From Anaerolineae bacterium (GTDB lineage Bacteria > Chloroflexota > Anaerolineae > Aggregatilineales > Phototrophicaceae): a stretch of DNA of 64,000 nucleotides. Positions 15,423-24,219 of this stretch are shown here, in pieces. Where the stretch lies: NCBI GenBank assembly GCA_022841825.1, contig JALHQT010000002.1, positions 395,276 through 459,275 of the forward strand. The letters are read 5' to 3'. The translations under genes were made by a program, and so were the position numbers. Position 1 is the first letter of the stretch; every line of letters starts with the position of its first letter. The notes under the pieces were generated by a model, which had not been told where the DNA came from, did not search any database, and saw only the letters and a list, made by a program, of their open reading frames with translations.

Positions 15423-17234
15423 TTATATCGGATGGACGGACGGCAAGAATGCCGTCCCTACGGATGAAATATCTGTAGGGACGCCATTTATGGCGTCCGC
15501 CGTATTCATAACCGCCAGTGTGGCGGGGACGCGCACCTCGATGCGTGTTCCGTGACCGTGCCGGCTGAGGATGTCGCATGTCCCCTTGATCAGGCTGGCA
15601 CGTTCACGCATGGTCGTGATGCCCAATCCGCGTTCATCGCGCGTCAGCGTGTCCGGCTCGAAGCCGACGCCATCATCCTGGATGGAGAGGTGGATTCCCG
15701 TGCCGTTGCGCAGGCTGACCGTGACGTGGTGCGCCGCCGCATGGTTGCGCGCATTGTTGAGCGCTTCCTGCGCGATGCGATAGAGCGTGGCGGAGATCGT
15801 CTTCTCCGGTTCGCTGGCGAGCGGATGCAGGTCGAGCGTCAGGTCCCAGCCCGCCGTCTGCGCCGTCTGTTGGGCGATCTCTTCGACCGCCGCCGTCAGA
15901 CCGAGATCGTCCAGCGCAGCCGGGCGCAGCCCTTCGATGATGCGCCTGCCCTCCACGATTGCCGCGCTGAGGGCGGATGCGCCGCGCTCCAGATGATCGC
16001 GTGCTTCCCCTTCCAGGCAGGGGACGGCGTTCATGCAGTTTGTCAGGTAGAAGCGCGCACCGACCATCTGCTGGATCAGCCCGTCGTGCAGGTCGTAGGA
16101 GACGAGCTTGCGTTCCTCTTCCTGGGCGTGGATCAGGCGCTCGATCAGGCGATGCTCCTGGCGTCGTTTGCCCTCCAGCTCATGCGCCGTCTCGACAAAC
16201 GCCTGCGTCAGCGCACCGATCTCGTCATCCGGCAGGTCATCGGGAAGCGGCGGCGCGATGCCTTCGCGCCCGAACTGCACCGTCATCGCTTCCAACTGCT
16301 TGACCGGGCGCACCAGCAGGCGGCTGATGAAGAGCGCCAGGATGACCGCCGCGATGCCTGCGACGGTGATCAGAAGCAGCGCGACGTTGTAGAAATTCGT
16401 GATCGAGGCGTAGAGGACTTCGGTCGGCGTATGGCGGAACAGCACCCAGAAGACCTCGTCATCGGCGCTGGCGGTCGGGTAGATGCGGTCGAAGACATAG
16501 ATGCTGGTCGCCGTCTGCAAGCTGCGCCCGCCCATCAGCAGCCGGGGGACATCCGGCGTGATCGCCTGGAGGTCAAAGCCGTCGGGATAGACGAGAAAAT
16601 GGGCGTCCTGGTCGATCAGCGCCCAGGTATCCGCGCCGGGTTGGTCGGGCAGCGCGCGCAGCAGCCACCCTGCGTGCAGGTCAATCACCAGGACGCCATC
16701 TGGCAGCCGGATAGCATAGTGAATGTACGGCGCGTCCGTGCCGTCCTGCGACTGGAACGGCGAGACATACACGCGATCCTGCGCCAGACGCATCGTCTCG
16801 AAGAAGTAGGGAGATGTCCGGCGATTCTGCGACTCGTCAATCAGATGGACGCGCTCGCCCTCCGCCTGAACGCCGACGATCTCCGCGCCATCCACATCGA
16901 TCAGCCGGATGGAGTAATACATCGGGCGCACCGACGCCAGCACCAGAAAATCCTGCCCGACTTCGCGCGTCCATAACGCGACCTGCTCCGGCGTGGTCTG
17001 CTGGCGCAGCATGTTCAGGCTGCGCAGCGCGCTCAGGTAGAGCGCGTCGCCCTCGACCTGGCGAAGCGCGCTGACGATGCTCTCCGCCTGAAGCTGTACC
17101 TGACTGATCGAACGTTCCAGCGCCTGCTGTGAAAGCGCATTGCTCGTGAAAAAATGCCCGTAAATGGCAATTGCCGTCAGGGGAATCAGCGTCAGAAGTA
17201 AACAGACAGCAAGCAGTTTCGTGCGCAGGCTCAT
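15423..17234 (-). CDS. Membrane sensor histidine kinase with repeat-derived C-terminus
   Basis: A 603-residue kinase. ATG at 17234 is preferred (AGGA eight bases before it). Residues 1-30 form the first membrane helix, a Cache-like extracytoplasmic sensor follows, and a second helix lies near residue 285. Then come a HAMP region (LVRPVKQLEAMTVQFG), HisKA_3 with the phospho-histidine in ERKLVSYDLHDGLIQQ, and HATPase with NNARNHAAAHHVTVSL and DDGVGFEP. The last 25 or so codons (from about MNTADAINGVPTD) are encoded by a palindromic repeat, 15434-15500, which has evidently replaced or extended the original tail. It is followed 16 bp later by its likely partner regulator and diverges from ccmE. 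Confidence 0.85.
   Translation of the reverse strand: MSLRTKLLAVCLLLTLIPLTAIAIYGHFFTSNALSQQALERSISQVQLQAESIVSALRQVEGDALYLSALRSLNMLRQQTTPEQVALWTREVGQDFLVLASVRPMYYSIRLIDVDGAEIVGVQAEGERVHLIDESQNRRTSPYFFETMRLAQDRVYVSPFQSQDGTDAPYIHYAIRLPDGVLVIDLHAGWLLRALPDQPGADTWALIDQDAHFLVYPDGFDLQAITPDVPRLLMGGRSLQTATSIYVFDRIYPTASADDEVFWVLFRHTPTEVLYASITNFYNVALLLITVAGIAAVILALFISRLLVRPVKQLEAMTVQFGREGIAPPLPDDLPDDEIGALTQAFVETAHELEGKRRQEHRLIERLIHAQEEERKLVSYDLHDGLIQQMVGARFYLTNCMNAVPCLEGEARDHLERGASALSAAIVEGRRIIEGLRPAALDDLGLTAAVEEIAQQTAQTAGWDLTLDLHPLASEPEKTISATLYRIAQEALNNARNHAAAHHVTVSLRNGTGIHLSIQDDGVGFEPDTLTRDERGLGITTMRERASLIKGTCDILSRHGHGTRIEVRVPATLAVMNTADAINGVPTDISSVGTAFLPSVHPI
15434..15500. repeat. Paired-palindrome repeat (GTAGGGACG family), copy 1
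   Basis: Two small palindromes, GACGGCAAGAATGCCGTC and GTAGGGACGCCATTTATGGC..., sit head to head about 15 bp apart, so the whole unit is an inverted repeat. Close copies lie at 33986-34045 and 55037-55096, and a variant at 20137-20187. This copy forms the 3' end of the kinase gene. Confidence 0.8.
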
Positions 17235-17294
17235 GAATCTAATCCTCATGGGATGCCCCATGTCCCCATTGTCTTCGATTGTTGAATTTTCAAT

Positions 17295-17306
17295 CAATGA
17301 TCATTG
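17295..17306. promoter_or_regulatory. Perfect palindrome between divergent kinase and ccm genes
   Basis: CAATGATCATTG is a perfect 12-bp palindrome in the gap between the divergent sensor kinase (start 17234) and ccmE (start 17459), where both promoters must lie. It is a candidate operator. Chance occurrence is possible, and no second copy was seen. Confidence 0.3.
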
Positions 17307-17458
17307 TCATATTCGTTTGATGTGTTCTGTCCCTGATTATTTCCGCGCATTTCACTACTCTTTAGATGTAACTGTTGGAAGGGATCGCGCTGGGTCGTCG
17401 AAGCCGCGTTCACAAGACCGGACCCGGTGTGGCGAATAAGGGGATGGAGAACAGTACT

Positions 17459-17989
17459 ATGGCAGAGATGCATTGGGAAAAACCGCTTGTAACGGCGGCT
17501 GCAAAACCAGCCTTTGGCGGGGAACGGCTGAAGTTTGTTATCGGCGGCGTGCTGCTGTTGGGCGCTGTGGTGTATCTGATCGTCTTCGGCACAGTGAGCG
17601 GTGCGCAGTATTTCATGACGGTGGACAGCCTGCTCGCCAGCGGCGATTACGTCGGGCAGGCAGTGCGCATCTCCGGCGCGGTCGATGGCGACACCATCGT
17701 CTATGACGGGCGCAACATCATCCTCGACTTCACCATCGTCAACATCCCGACCGAAACAGAAGATCTGGCGCTCACGCTGCACAATGCGGTCAATGACCCG
17801 AATGCGGCGCGCCTGCCCGTTCATATGGAAGGCGAAGTCAAGCCCGACCTGCTCCAGCACGAAGCACAGGCGATCCTGACAGGCACGCTGGGCGCGGATG
17901 GCGTCTTCTACGCGACCGAACTCTTGCTCAAGTGCCCCAGCCGCTACGAAGAAAGCGTGCCGGGACAGGTCACAGCGGGAGGCGTGTGA
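17459..17989 (+). CDS. ccmE: Cytochrome c maturation haem chaperone CcmE, CxxxY type
   Basis: A 176-residue haem chaperone. A single N-terminal membrane anchor (VIGGVLLLGAVVYLIVFG, about residues 25-42) precedes an OB-fold domain (residues 45-165) with GDYVGQAVRISGAVDGDTIV and VHMEGEVKPDLL. In most bacteria haem is bound through His in HxxxY. Here the site reads C159-PSR-Y163 (LLKCPSRYEES), the CxxxY variant known from archaea and some Gram-positives and deltaproteobacteria. ATG at 17459 is used because GGAGA lies nine bases before it; an in-frame ATG at 17444 is possible. The stop is six bases before ccmF, so it is the first gene of the maturation operon. Confidence 0.92.
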   Translation: MAEMHWEKPLVTAAAKPAFGGERLKFVIGGVLLLGAVVYLIVFGTVSGAQYFMTVDSLLASGDYVGQAVRISGAVDGDTIVYDGRNIILDFTIVNIPTETEDLALTLHNAVNDPNAARLPVHMEGEVKPDLLQHEAQAILTGTLGADGVFYATELLLKCPSRYEESVPGQVTAGGV

Positions 17990-17995
17990 GACATT

Positions 17996-20080
17996 ATGCT
18001 GGCTGAAATTGGATTTATCGCGTGTCTGTTCGCGTTTCTGGCGGCAATCTACGCCATTATCGCATCCATCTATGGGGAGCGTTTCGCCCGCAGCGAAGCG
18101 ATGGTGACCAGCGGGCGCAACGCCGTCTATCTGACGTTCGTCATGATGCTGGTCTCGCTGTTCTGCCTGCAGGCGGCGCTGGTGACCGAGGAATACCAGA
18201 CGAGCTACGTCTGGTCGGTTAGCAGCCCGGATATGCCCACCATCTACCGCTGGACGGCGTTGTGGGGGTCGCAGGCGGGGTCGCTGCTGTTCTGGTCGTT
18301 CCTCCTCAGCGCCTTCGCCGCGGCGGCGACCTTCACCAACTGGCGACCGCATCGCCGTCTGATGCCTTACGCCATCGCTTATATGATGGCGACCTTCATT
18401 TTCTTCGTCGGGCTGTCGCTCTTCATCGAAAATCCATTTGAGCGCTGGTGGGTGCTGCCCAGCGGCGAAGTCATCGCGGCGACCTTCATGCCCGCCGGGG
18501 CGGTCGCGCCGAGCGCCCGTCAGCTTGCGGAGACCGCCAACGGGCTGAACCCGCTGCTGCGGCACTTCGGCATGGTGATCCATCCACCGATGCTCTATCT
18601 GGGCTTCGTCGGCTTCCTCATCCCGTTCGCCTTTGCGATGGCGGCGCTCGCCAGTGGCGATCTTTCGTCCAACTGGATCAAAGTGTCCCGACGCTGGACG
18701 CTGATCGCCTGGTTGTTCCTCAGCCTGGGGCTAATCCTCGGCGGGCGCTGGGCATATGACGTGCTCGGCTGGGGTGGCTACTGGGGTTGGGACCCGGTCG
18801 AAAACGCGGCGTTCCTCCCCTGGCTGATCGGTACGGCATACCTGCACAGCGTCATGATCCAGGAAAAGCGCGGGATGCTCAAGACGTGGAACATGTTCCT
18901 CGTCATCGGCACCTTCAGCGCGGTCATCTTCGCCACCTTCGCCACCCGCTCCGGGCTGGTGGACAGCGTCCACAGCTTCGCGCGCAGCGAAATCGGTTTT
19001 CCGATGTTCACCTTTTGGTTCCTGCTCACGCTTATCTCGGTCTGGCTGATCCTCTGGCGGCGTTCGCGCGGCGAGCTGCGCGATGAGCACCGCCTGACCA
19101 GCATCTTCAGCCGCGAGGCGCTGTTCGTCCTCAACAACTTCGTCTTCGTGGCGCTGTTCGTCGCCGTCTTCTGGGGAAGCTTCGGCGCGCCGATTGTCTC
19201 CGAGCTGTTCCTCAACACCAATATCACCCTGGGTGCGGAATACTTCACGCGTGTCACCCCGCCGCTCTTCCTGCTGCTCTTCTTCCTGATGGGTGTCGCG
19301 CCAGTGTCCGCATGGGGCGTCTCAAGCCTGCGTCACATGGGGTCTGCGCTGCTCATCCCGGTCGCGCTGACCGCCGCCTCGCTCGCCATCTTCGTCCTCA
19401 CGGGTATGACCGAGTCCACCGCGCTGCTGGCTTACGGAGTCGTCCTGTTCGCGGGCTGGGTCGCCCTGTACGAGACGTATCGCGGAATGCGCGCGCGTCA
19501 GCAGGCACACCAGGAAACGGCGCTCCAGGCATTCGGCGGGCTGCTGACGCGCAACCCGCGCCGCTACGGTGGTTACATGATCCATCTGGGCATCACGGTC
19601 ATCGGCATCGGCGTGATTGGCTCGACGCTCTTCCAGCAGGAGACGCAGCAGACGCTGGCGGTCGGTGAAAGCATCGCGATCGGTGGCTACGAGATGCGCT
19701 ATGACGGCTTGCTGGACAACCAGATCTCCGAAGACGGGCGCGTGATGGACATCGCGGAGCTGACGCTGCTGCGTGATGGCGCGGAGATCGCCCATCTTCG
19801 CCCGCGTCAGGACTTCTTCCCGCAGACCGAGGGCATGAACACCATGACCATCGCCGGCGCGCACAGCACGCTGGAAAACGACTTCTATGTCCTGCTGGTG
19901 TCCTGGGAGGCGATCTCCTCCAACAGCGCGACCTTCAAAGTCTATATCAACCCGCTCATCAACCTGATCTGGTGGGGCAGCTTTGTCCTGATCCTTGGGA
20001 CTGTTCTGGCGGGTTACCCGCGCGAGACCGCCCCGCAGCGTGTGCGCGAAACCCTGCGCCTCGCCTATGAGGGAGCCTGA
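17996..20080 (+). CDS. ccmF: Cytochrome c haem lyase subunit CcmF
   Basis: A 694-residue polytopic membrane protein that joins haem from CcmE to apocytochrome cysteines. The haem-handling tryptophan-rich WWD-type segment GGYWGWDPVENAAFLPWLIG is near residue 263. Conserved histidines lie in MVIHPPMLYLGFVGF and AYLHSVMIQEKRG. About fourteen helices are visible, and the periplasmic C-terminal domain (about residues 545-655) is present. Length and order match the family. It lies between ccmE and ccmH with gaps of six and two bases, so it is part of one transcript. Confidence 0.95.
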   Translation: MLAEIGFIACLFAFLAAIYAIIASIYGERFARSEAMVTSGRNAVYLTFVMMLVSLFCLQAALVTEEYQTSYVWSVSSPDMPTIYRWTALWGSQAGSLLFWSFLLSAFAAAATFTNWRPHRRLMPYAIAYMMATFIFFVGLSLFIENPFERWWVLPSGEVIAATFMPAGAVAPSARQLAETANGLNPLLRHFGMVIHPPMLYLGFVGFLIPFAFAMAALASGDLSSNWIKVSRRWTLIAWLFLSLGLILGGRWAYDVLGWGGYWGWDPVENAAFLPWLIGTAYLHSVMIQEKRGMLKTWNMFLVIGTFSAVIFATFATRSGLVDSVHSFARSEIGFPMFTFWFLLTLISVWLILWRRSRGELRDEHRLTSIFSREALFVLNNFVFVALFVAVFWGSFGAPIVSELFLNTNITLGAEYFTRVTPPLFLLLFFLMGVAPVSAWGVSSLRHMGSALLIPVALTAASLAIFVLTGMTESTALLAYGVVLFAGWVALYETYRGMRARQQAHQETALQAFGGLLTRNPRRYGGYMIHLGITVIGIGVIGSTLFQQETQQTLAVGESIAIGGYEMRYDGLLDNQISEDGRVMDIAELTLLRDGAEIAHLRPRQDFFPQTEGMNTMTIAGAHSTLENDFYVLLVSWEAISSNSATFKVYINPLINLIWWGSFVLILGTVLAGYPRETAPQRVRETLRLAYEGA

Positions 20081-20082
20081 TC

Positions 20083-20670
20083 ATGATGCCGACAGTACCG
20101 GAGTTCCTCGATCAACAATCGCACGACCATCACGGCGGACGCGCCACGGCGCGTCCCGACGGCGGACGCCATTCATGGCGTCCCTACATGACCTCACTCC
20201 TCACCCTCGTCGCCGTCCTCGCGCTGCTGCTCGTCCTCGCCGCGCTCGCCAGCCCCGCCTATGCACAGGATGGGGCATCGACAGCGGTGACGGATGACCA
20301 GGTTAACACCATCGCACAGAAGCTGTTCTGCCCAGTCTGCGAAAACATCACCCTCGATACCTGCGGCACGGCAGCCTGTGAGGACTGGCGCTACGAAATC
20401 CGCTTGCAGCTCGAAGCGGGAATGACCGAACCCCAGATCGTCGAGGACTTCGTGCGGCGCTTCGGCGACCGCGTCGTCGGTACGCCGCTCGACCCCACGC
20501 TGCGGGCGGTCTCGCTGGTCACCCCCTGGCTGATCATCGTGGCGGCACTGGTCGCCGTCGCCTACACGCTGCTGCGGCGCAAAGCCGTACAGCCCGTCAC
20601 GGTCGTGACCGAGAACGCGCAGACCGATCGTTATCAGGATTTGTTCGAGCAGGATATTCGTGGGGCATGA
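20083..20670 (+). CDS. ccmH: CcmH-type thioreductase with repeat-altered N-terminus
   Basis: A 195-residue protein that reduces apocytochrome thiols for haem attachment. The redox motif is LFCPVC, followed by extra cysteines in TLDTCGTAACEDWR. The usual three-helix CcmH domain (EIRLQLEAGMTEPQIVEDFV RRFGDRV) and one C-terminal transmembrane helix are present. ATG at 20083 has a good GAGGGAGC site. But residues 10-35 are encoded by palindromic repeats (20137-20187), and the signal peptide only begins at Met36 (20188). Either the protein carries a 35-residue leader ahead of its signal, or the weaker start at 20188 is used. Confidence 0.85.
   Translation: MMPTVPEFLDQQSHDHHGGRATARPDGGRHSWRPYMTSLLTLVAVLALLLVLAALASPAYAQDGASTAVTDDQVNTIAQKLFCPVCENITLDTCGTAACEDWRYEIRLQLEAGMTEPQIVEDFVRRFGDRVVGTPLDPTLRAVSLVTPWLIIVAALVAVAYTLLRRKAVQPVTVVTENAQTDRYQDLFEQDIRGA
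20137..20187. repeat. Palindromic repeats inside the 5' end of ccmH
   Basis: GGACGCGCCACGGCGCGTCC (20137-20156) and GGACGCCATTCATGGCGTCC (20164-20183) are two perfect or near-perfect hairpins, the second followed by CTAC as in other copies of the GTAGGGACG family. Both lie in frame within the ccmH coding sequence, between its ribosome site and its signal peptide. Confidence 0.8.
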
Positions 20671-20732
20671 AGCGCACGGGCGCACCCGTGTGTGCGCCCG
20701 ACCAGGAAAATGATCTTTTAAGGAGATGAGGG

Positions 20733-21338
20733 ATGAGCACATCGATTGAGGCGGCTCCATCAATTCTGGAGCCAACATCACAAGCACAGGAAAACGCGCC
20801 TAAGCCAGAGCGCTTCGGCTGGGGATCGCGGCTGCTGCTGGCGGGCATCGTCGTCGTGGCGGTGGTCTTCGCGCTCGCGCTGGCACGTCAGCGCATGACG
20901 CAGCCGGAATCAGGTTCTGCCCCGGACTTCACGTTTGAGACGTTCGACGGGCAGACCATGCGCCTCTCCGATCTGCGCGGCAAAGTCGTCATGGTCAACT
21001 TCTGGGCGTCGTGGTGTGGTCCGTGCCGCGCCGAAGCGCCGGAGCTTCAATCCGCCTGGGAATACTACCAGGATCGCGGTGATGTCGTCTTTCTCGGCAT
21101 CGCATACGCCGACAACGGACCGCGGTCGATGGAATTCATGGCGGAGTTCGGTATCACGTATATGAACGCGCCCGACCTGGGCACGCGCATCAGCGAGGCG
21201 TATAACATTCGCGGCGTGCCGGAGACGTTCATCGTCGATCCACAGGGCAACGTCGCGCAGTTCATTTTTGCGGGCGTCACCCGCGAGCGCCTCATCACCT
21301 ATATTGACGGCATTCTGGCGGGACAGGGGGCATCATGA
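20733..21338 (+). CDS. ccmG: Membrane-anchored thioredoxin-like CcmG/ResA
   Basis: A 201-residue thiol oxidoreductase of the TlpA/ResA/DsbE group. After a 30-residue hydrophilic start, one membrane helix (LLLAGIVVVAVVFALALA) anchors a periplasmic thioredoxin fold. The active site is FWASWCGPCRAEAPEL, and the cis-proline loop lies in IRGVPETFIVDPQG. It should keep CcmH or apocytochromes reduced. AAGGAGATGAGGG stands just before ATG at 20733. The 62 bases after ccmH contain a small hairpin (GGGCGCACCCGTGTGTGCGCCC). The stop overlaps the next start by four bases. Confidence 0.93.
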   Translation: MSTSIEAAPSILEPTSQAQENAPKPERFGWGSRLLLAGIVVVAVVFALALARQRMTQPESGSAPDFTFETFDGQTMRLSDLRGKVVMVNFWASWCGPCRAEAPELQSAWEYYQDRGDVVFLGIAYADNGPRSMEFMAEFGITYMNAPDLGTRISEAYNIRGVPETFIVDPQGNVAQFIFAGVTRERLITYIDGILAGQGAS

Positions 21339-21751
21339 GCAGTACGGGACTCATCGTCAGCATCGTCATGCTGCTGGTCGGGATTGCCTGGCTGGGGCTG
21401 CCCTATCTGCGCAGCAACCGCCTGATGCTGAATCAGCAGCGCGAAGAATTGCTTGCGCGACCCATCCTGGCGGCGCGTTACGAGCGCGCGGTGGCGACAG
21501 TGCGCGAGCTGGACGAGGACTTCCAGGTCGGCAAGCTCTCGCAGGAGACCTATGCCACCGAACGCGCGCGCTGGGTCGAAGAGGGCGCAGCACTGGTGGA
21601 AGCGCTGGAAAAGAGTGGCGGCGCACCTGAACGCGCCAAAGCGAAGAAGGCGAAAGCCGTTCGCCAGCCCGCGCCTGCCCCGACGGATGATCCGGTCGAG
21701 CAGGCAATCGCCGCTTATGCCCGCGCCCGCGAACAATCGCGTGGCAAATAA
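21335..21751 (+). CDS. CcmI-like cytochrome c biogenesis protein
   Basis: A 138-residue protein with one N-terminal membrane helix (LIVSIVMLLVGIAWLGLPYL) and a charged helical segment, REELLARPILAARYERAVATVRELDEDFQVGKLSQETYATERARW. The order helix plus short coiled-coil, with the D-F-Q-x-G-K-L-S-x-E-x-Y signature, matches the N-terminal part of CcmI-type assembly factors. The TPR domain of full CcmI is missing. Its start overlaps the ccmG stop (ATGA), so translation is coupled. The same D...G-K-L...D-Y-E pattern recurs at the C-terminus of the next protein. Confidence 0.72.
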   Translation: MSSTGLIVSIVMLLVGIAWLGLPYLRSNRLMLNQQREELLARPILAARYERAVATVRELDEDFQVGKLSQETYATERARWVEEGAALVEALEKSGGAPERAKAKKAKAVRQPAPAPTDDPVEQAIAAYARAREQSRGK

Positions 21752-21760
21752 GGGGATGGG

Positions 21761-23326
21761 ATGAAAACAATTCTTTTTCACCTCCTGCTCCTTATGCTGA
21801 CCGCCGCGTGCAGCGGTTTGGGGGGCGAGCCGCGCATCGTCGCCACCATCCCGCCGCAGCCCGATATCGAAGCTGCGGACTCCAACGCGGAGATCGCCGC
21901 GCAGATGACGCTGGGCGGCGAGGTCTGGATGGCGAACTGCGCTGAGTGTCATGGGCGCATGGGATTTGGGACGCCGACGGGCGCGCCGCTGCCTGACCTG
22001 ACGAACTACACCGATGAGCAGATCCTGGCGAGCATCACCAACGGCGTCATCAGCAGCGAAAGCGGTGAGCAGGTCATGCCAGCGTTTGGCGAACGGCTCG
22101 CGCCGGAACAGCTTGAGGCGGCGCGGACTTACGCCCGCATGATGTCGATCGCCATCGCGCGCGGCATGATCAACCCGGATGGGCAGGACGACGCCGTCTC
22201 TGCCGCCCAACCGCAGGAGACGGCGGAAGCAGCGGCGGTTGATGAAGTGATGGGTGTGGTGAGTGGACAGGTGCTGATGGGCACGGCAGGTGCCGCGCTC
22301 CCCGCCGACCTCGCCCTCACCCTGCATGTGGTCAAATCCGAAATCAGCGAGCAGCGCCTGGAAGCGGTCGCTGCCCCGGATGGATCGTACCGCATCGAAG
22401 CGGTGCCGTTCGCGCCCGACTATCAGTATGTGCTGACTGTCCCCTATGGCGATCTGCAATTTGTCAGCGAAATCGCCACCGCCGACGCTGCCGCGACCGA
22501 GCTGACGCTGCCGATCACGCTCTACGAGACCGGCGCGCCGCCGGAAGCCATCCAGATCAACAGCGTCAGCGCGCAGGCGTTGGTGCAGAATGGCACGCTG
22601 CAACTCATCCAGATTGTCAGCTTCATCAATACATCGGATCGCGTGTACTTCAATCGCACGGTCGAAGATGGCACGTCGGTGTGGATGCGGTTGCCACAGG
22701 GCGCGACCCTGCTGTCGAACATGAGTCAGCAGTACATCCTCTCTACCGATGGCGCGCAGATCTACAGCATCGACCCGATCCTGCCGGGGCGCGCCGCCGC
22801 CATGCACGCCGCGTTCGCCATGCCGTACATCCCGACGGCGACGACCGTCGAACAGGTGCTGGACTTCACGCTGGCGGGTCCGGTCGAGATTAGCGTCGCT
22901 TCCGAGGGTGTCGGGCTGACGGGCGAAGGCTTCGCCGAGACCGCGCAGAGCGTCGCAGGCAGCACGCGCGCGACCACCTACGCGGCGGAGTTTTCACAGG
23001 CGGCAGGCGCGAGTCTGCGCTACGAACTGGCGGGTGTCCCGGTCGTCCCGCCGCCGCCCGTCAGCGCCACTGCTGCTGAACCGTCGCCGCTCGCCTATGT
23101 CCTGATCGGCGCGGGCGCGAGCGCGCTGCTGATCGCGGGCATCCTCTTTATCCGCGAACGCCTGACCAGCAGACCAACGGCGGACGCGACCGGAATGGGC
23201 GCGCTCATGGAGAAGATCGCCACGCTCGATTCGCAGCACAAGGCGGGAAAACTCAACGCGCGGGATTACGAACGGCAGCGGCGGGTGCTGAAAGACCAGT
23301 TGAGCGCGCTGATGAAGGAACAATAG
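21761..23326 (+). CDS. Cytochrome c lipoprotein with repeat and CcmI-like tail
   Basis: A 521-residue protein of unusual composition. A lipoprotein signal (LLLMLTAAC) is followed by a class I cytochrome c domain, with haem site CAECHG near residue 66 and distal Met in GEQVMPAFGERL. Next come an Ala/Glu-rich linker, a carboxypeptidase-regulatory-like beta-sandwich (VSGQVLMGTAG ... SYRIEAVPF) and a second beta-rich domain. A transmembrane helix (YVLIGAGASALLIAGILFI, near residue 450) leads to a cytoplasmic helical tail with DSQHKAGKLNARDYERQRR, similar to the CcmI-like neighbour. It has no name that I know. Its place inside the ccm operon suggests a cytochrome partner or assembly helper. Confidence 0.75.
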   Translation: MKTILFHLLLLMLTAACSGLGGEPRIVATIPPQPDIEAADSNAEIAAQMTLGGEVWMANCAECHGRMGFGTPTGAPLPDLTNYTDEQILASITNGVISSESGEQVMPAFGERLAPEQLEAARTYARMMSIAIARGMINPDGQDDAVSAAQPQETAEAAAVDEVMGVVSGQVLMGTAGAALPADLALTLHVVKSEISEQRLEAVAAPDGSYRIEAVPFAPDYQYVLTVPYGDLQFVSEIATADAAATELTLPITLYETGAPPEAIQINSVSAQALVQNGTLQLIQIVSFINTSDRVYFNRTVEDGTSVWMRLPQGATLLSNMSQQYILSTDGAQIYSIDPILPGRAAAMHAAFAMPYIPTATTVEQVLDFTLAGPVEISVASEGVGLTGEGFAETAQSVAGSTRATTYAAEFSQAAGASLRYELAGVPVVPPPPVSATAAEPSPLAYVLIGAGASALLIAGILFIRERLTSRPTADATGMGALMEKIATLDSQHKAGKLNARDYERQRRVLKDQLSALMKEQ

Positions 23327-23436
23327 CAGGAAGGTTGTGAGGAGTAGGGACAAGTCATGCTTCCTCTCCTCTCTCCTCATCACCCATCACCTTAAACAAA
23401 CGATTGATCGAATTCGTACAGAGGGAGAAAGAGAAC

Positions 23437-24198
23437 ATGAGTGCACTACAGAGACTGACCTCGCCAATCTTCGCGCCGGATGAGCAGATCACGAGCGGCA
23501 CACCGCGCGCCGCCTGGGTGCTGAACATCCTGACGGTGCTGGCGGTCGTTGGCTTTGCCGTCGGTCTGTACATGGGCTTGGTCTACGCGGGCATGGACAC
23601 GCTGCAAGGCAATGTCCAGCGCATCTTCTACTTTCATGTGGCGACCTTCAGCGGCGGGTTCATCGCCTTCGGCACTGCCGTCGTCGGCGGCATCCTTTAT
23701 CTGGTCACGCGCAATCCGCGCTGGGATCGGCTGTCGCTTTCGGGCATCGAGGTCGGTTTCTTCCTGTCGCTGATTACACTGGTCACCGGCATGGTCTGGG
23801 CGCGCCCGATCTGGAATACCTGGTGGACGTGGGACCCACGCCTGACGCTGATGATGATCATGATGCTGACCTACGCGGCGTACTTCATGCTGCGCAGCGC
23901 CTTCGAAAACGGCGACAAGAAGCGCCGCATGGCATCCGTCTACGCGATCCTGGCGTTCATCACCGTCATCATGACGCTCGTCATCATCCGCGTGCGCCCG
24001 GACACCATCCACCCCGCCGTCATCGGCTCCAGCCCCGTCAACGCGGAAGGCGGCTTCTCGATGACCGACACCATGACGACCGCGCTCGGCATCAACAGCT
24101 TCATCTTTAGCTGCCTCATCACGCCCGCGCTCATCTGGTGGCGCATTCGTCTGGAACGTCTGCATGAGCAGGCGAATCATCTGCGCGCGCAGCTTTAA
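23437..24198 (+). CDS. ccmC: Haem exporter/handler CcmC
   Basis: A 253-residue protein with six membrane helices that loads haem onto CcmE. The tryptophan-rich motif is ARPIWNTWWTWDPRLT, with flanking conserved histidines in FYFHVATFSGG and TIHPAVIGS. ATG at 23437 was chosen because GAGGGAG stands nine bases before it; an in-frame start at 23404 lacks such a site. The 110 bases upstream contain no gene. ccmA and ccmB, the ABC components that work with CcmC and CcmE elsewhere, are not found in this window. Confidence 0.92.
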   Translation: MSALQRLTSPIFAPDEQITSGTPRAAWVLNILTVLAVVGFAVGLYMGLVYAGMDTLQGNVQRIFYFHVATFSGGFIAFGTAVVGGILYLVTRNPRWDRLSLSGIEVGFFLSLITLVTGMVWARPIWNTWWTWDPRLTLMMIMMLTYAAYFMLRSAFENGDKKRRMASVYAILAFITVIMTLVIIRVRPDTIHPAVIGSSPVNAEGGFSMTDTMTTALGINSFIFSCLITPALIWWRIRLERLHEQANHLRAQL

Positions 24199-24219
24199 TC
24201 AACGAAGGGAATAATCATC

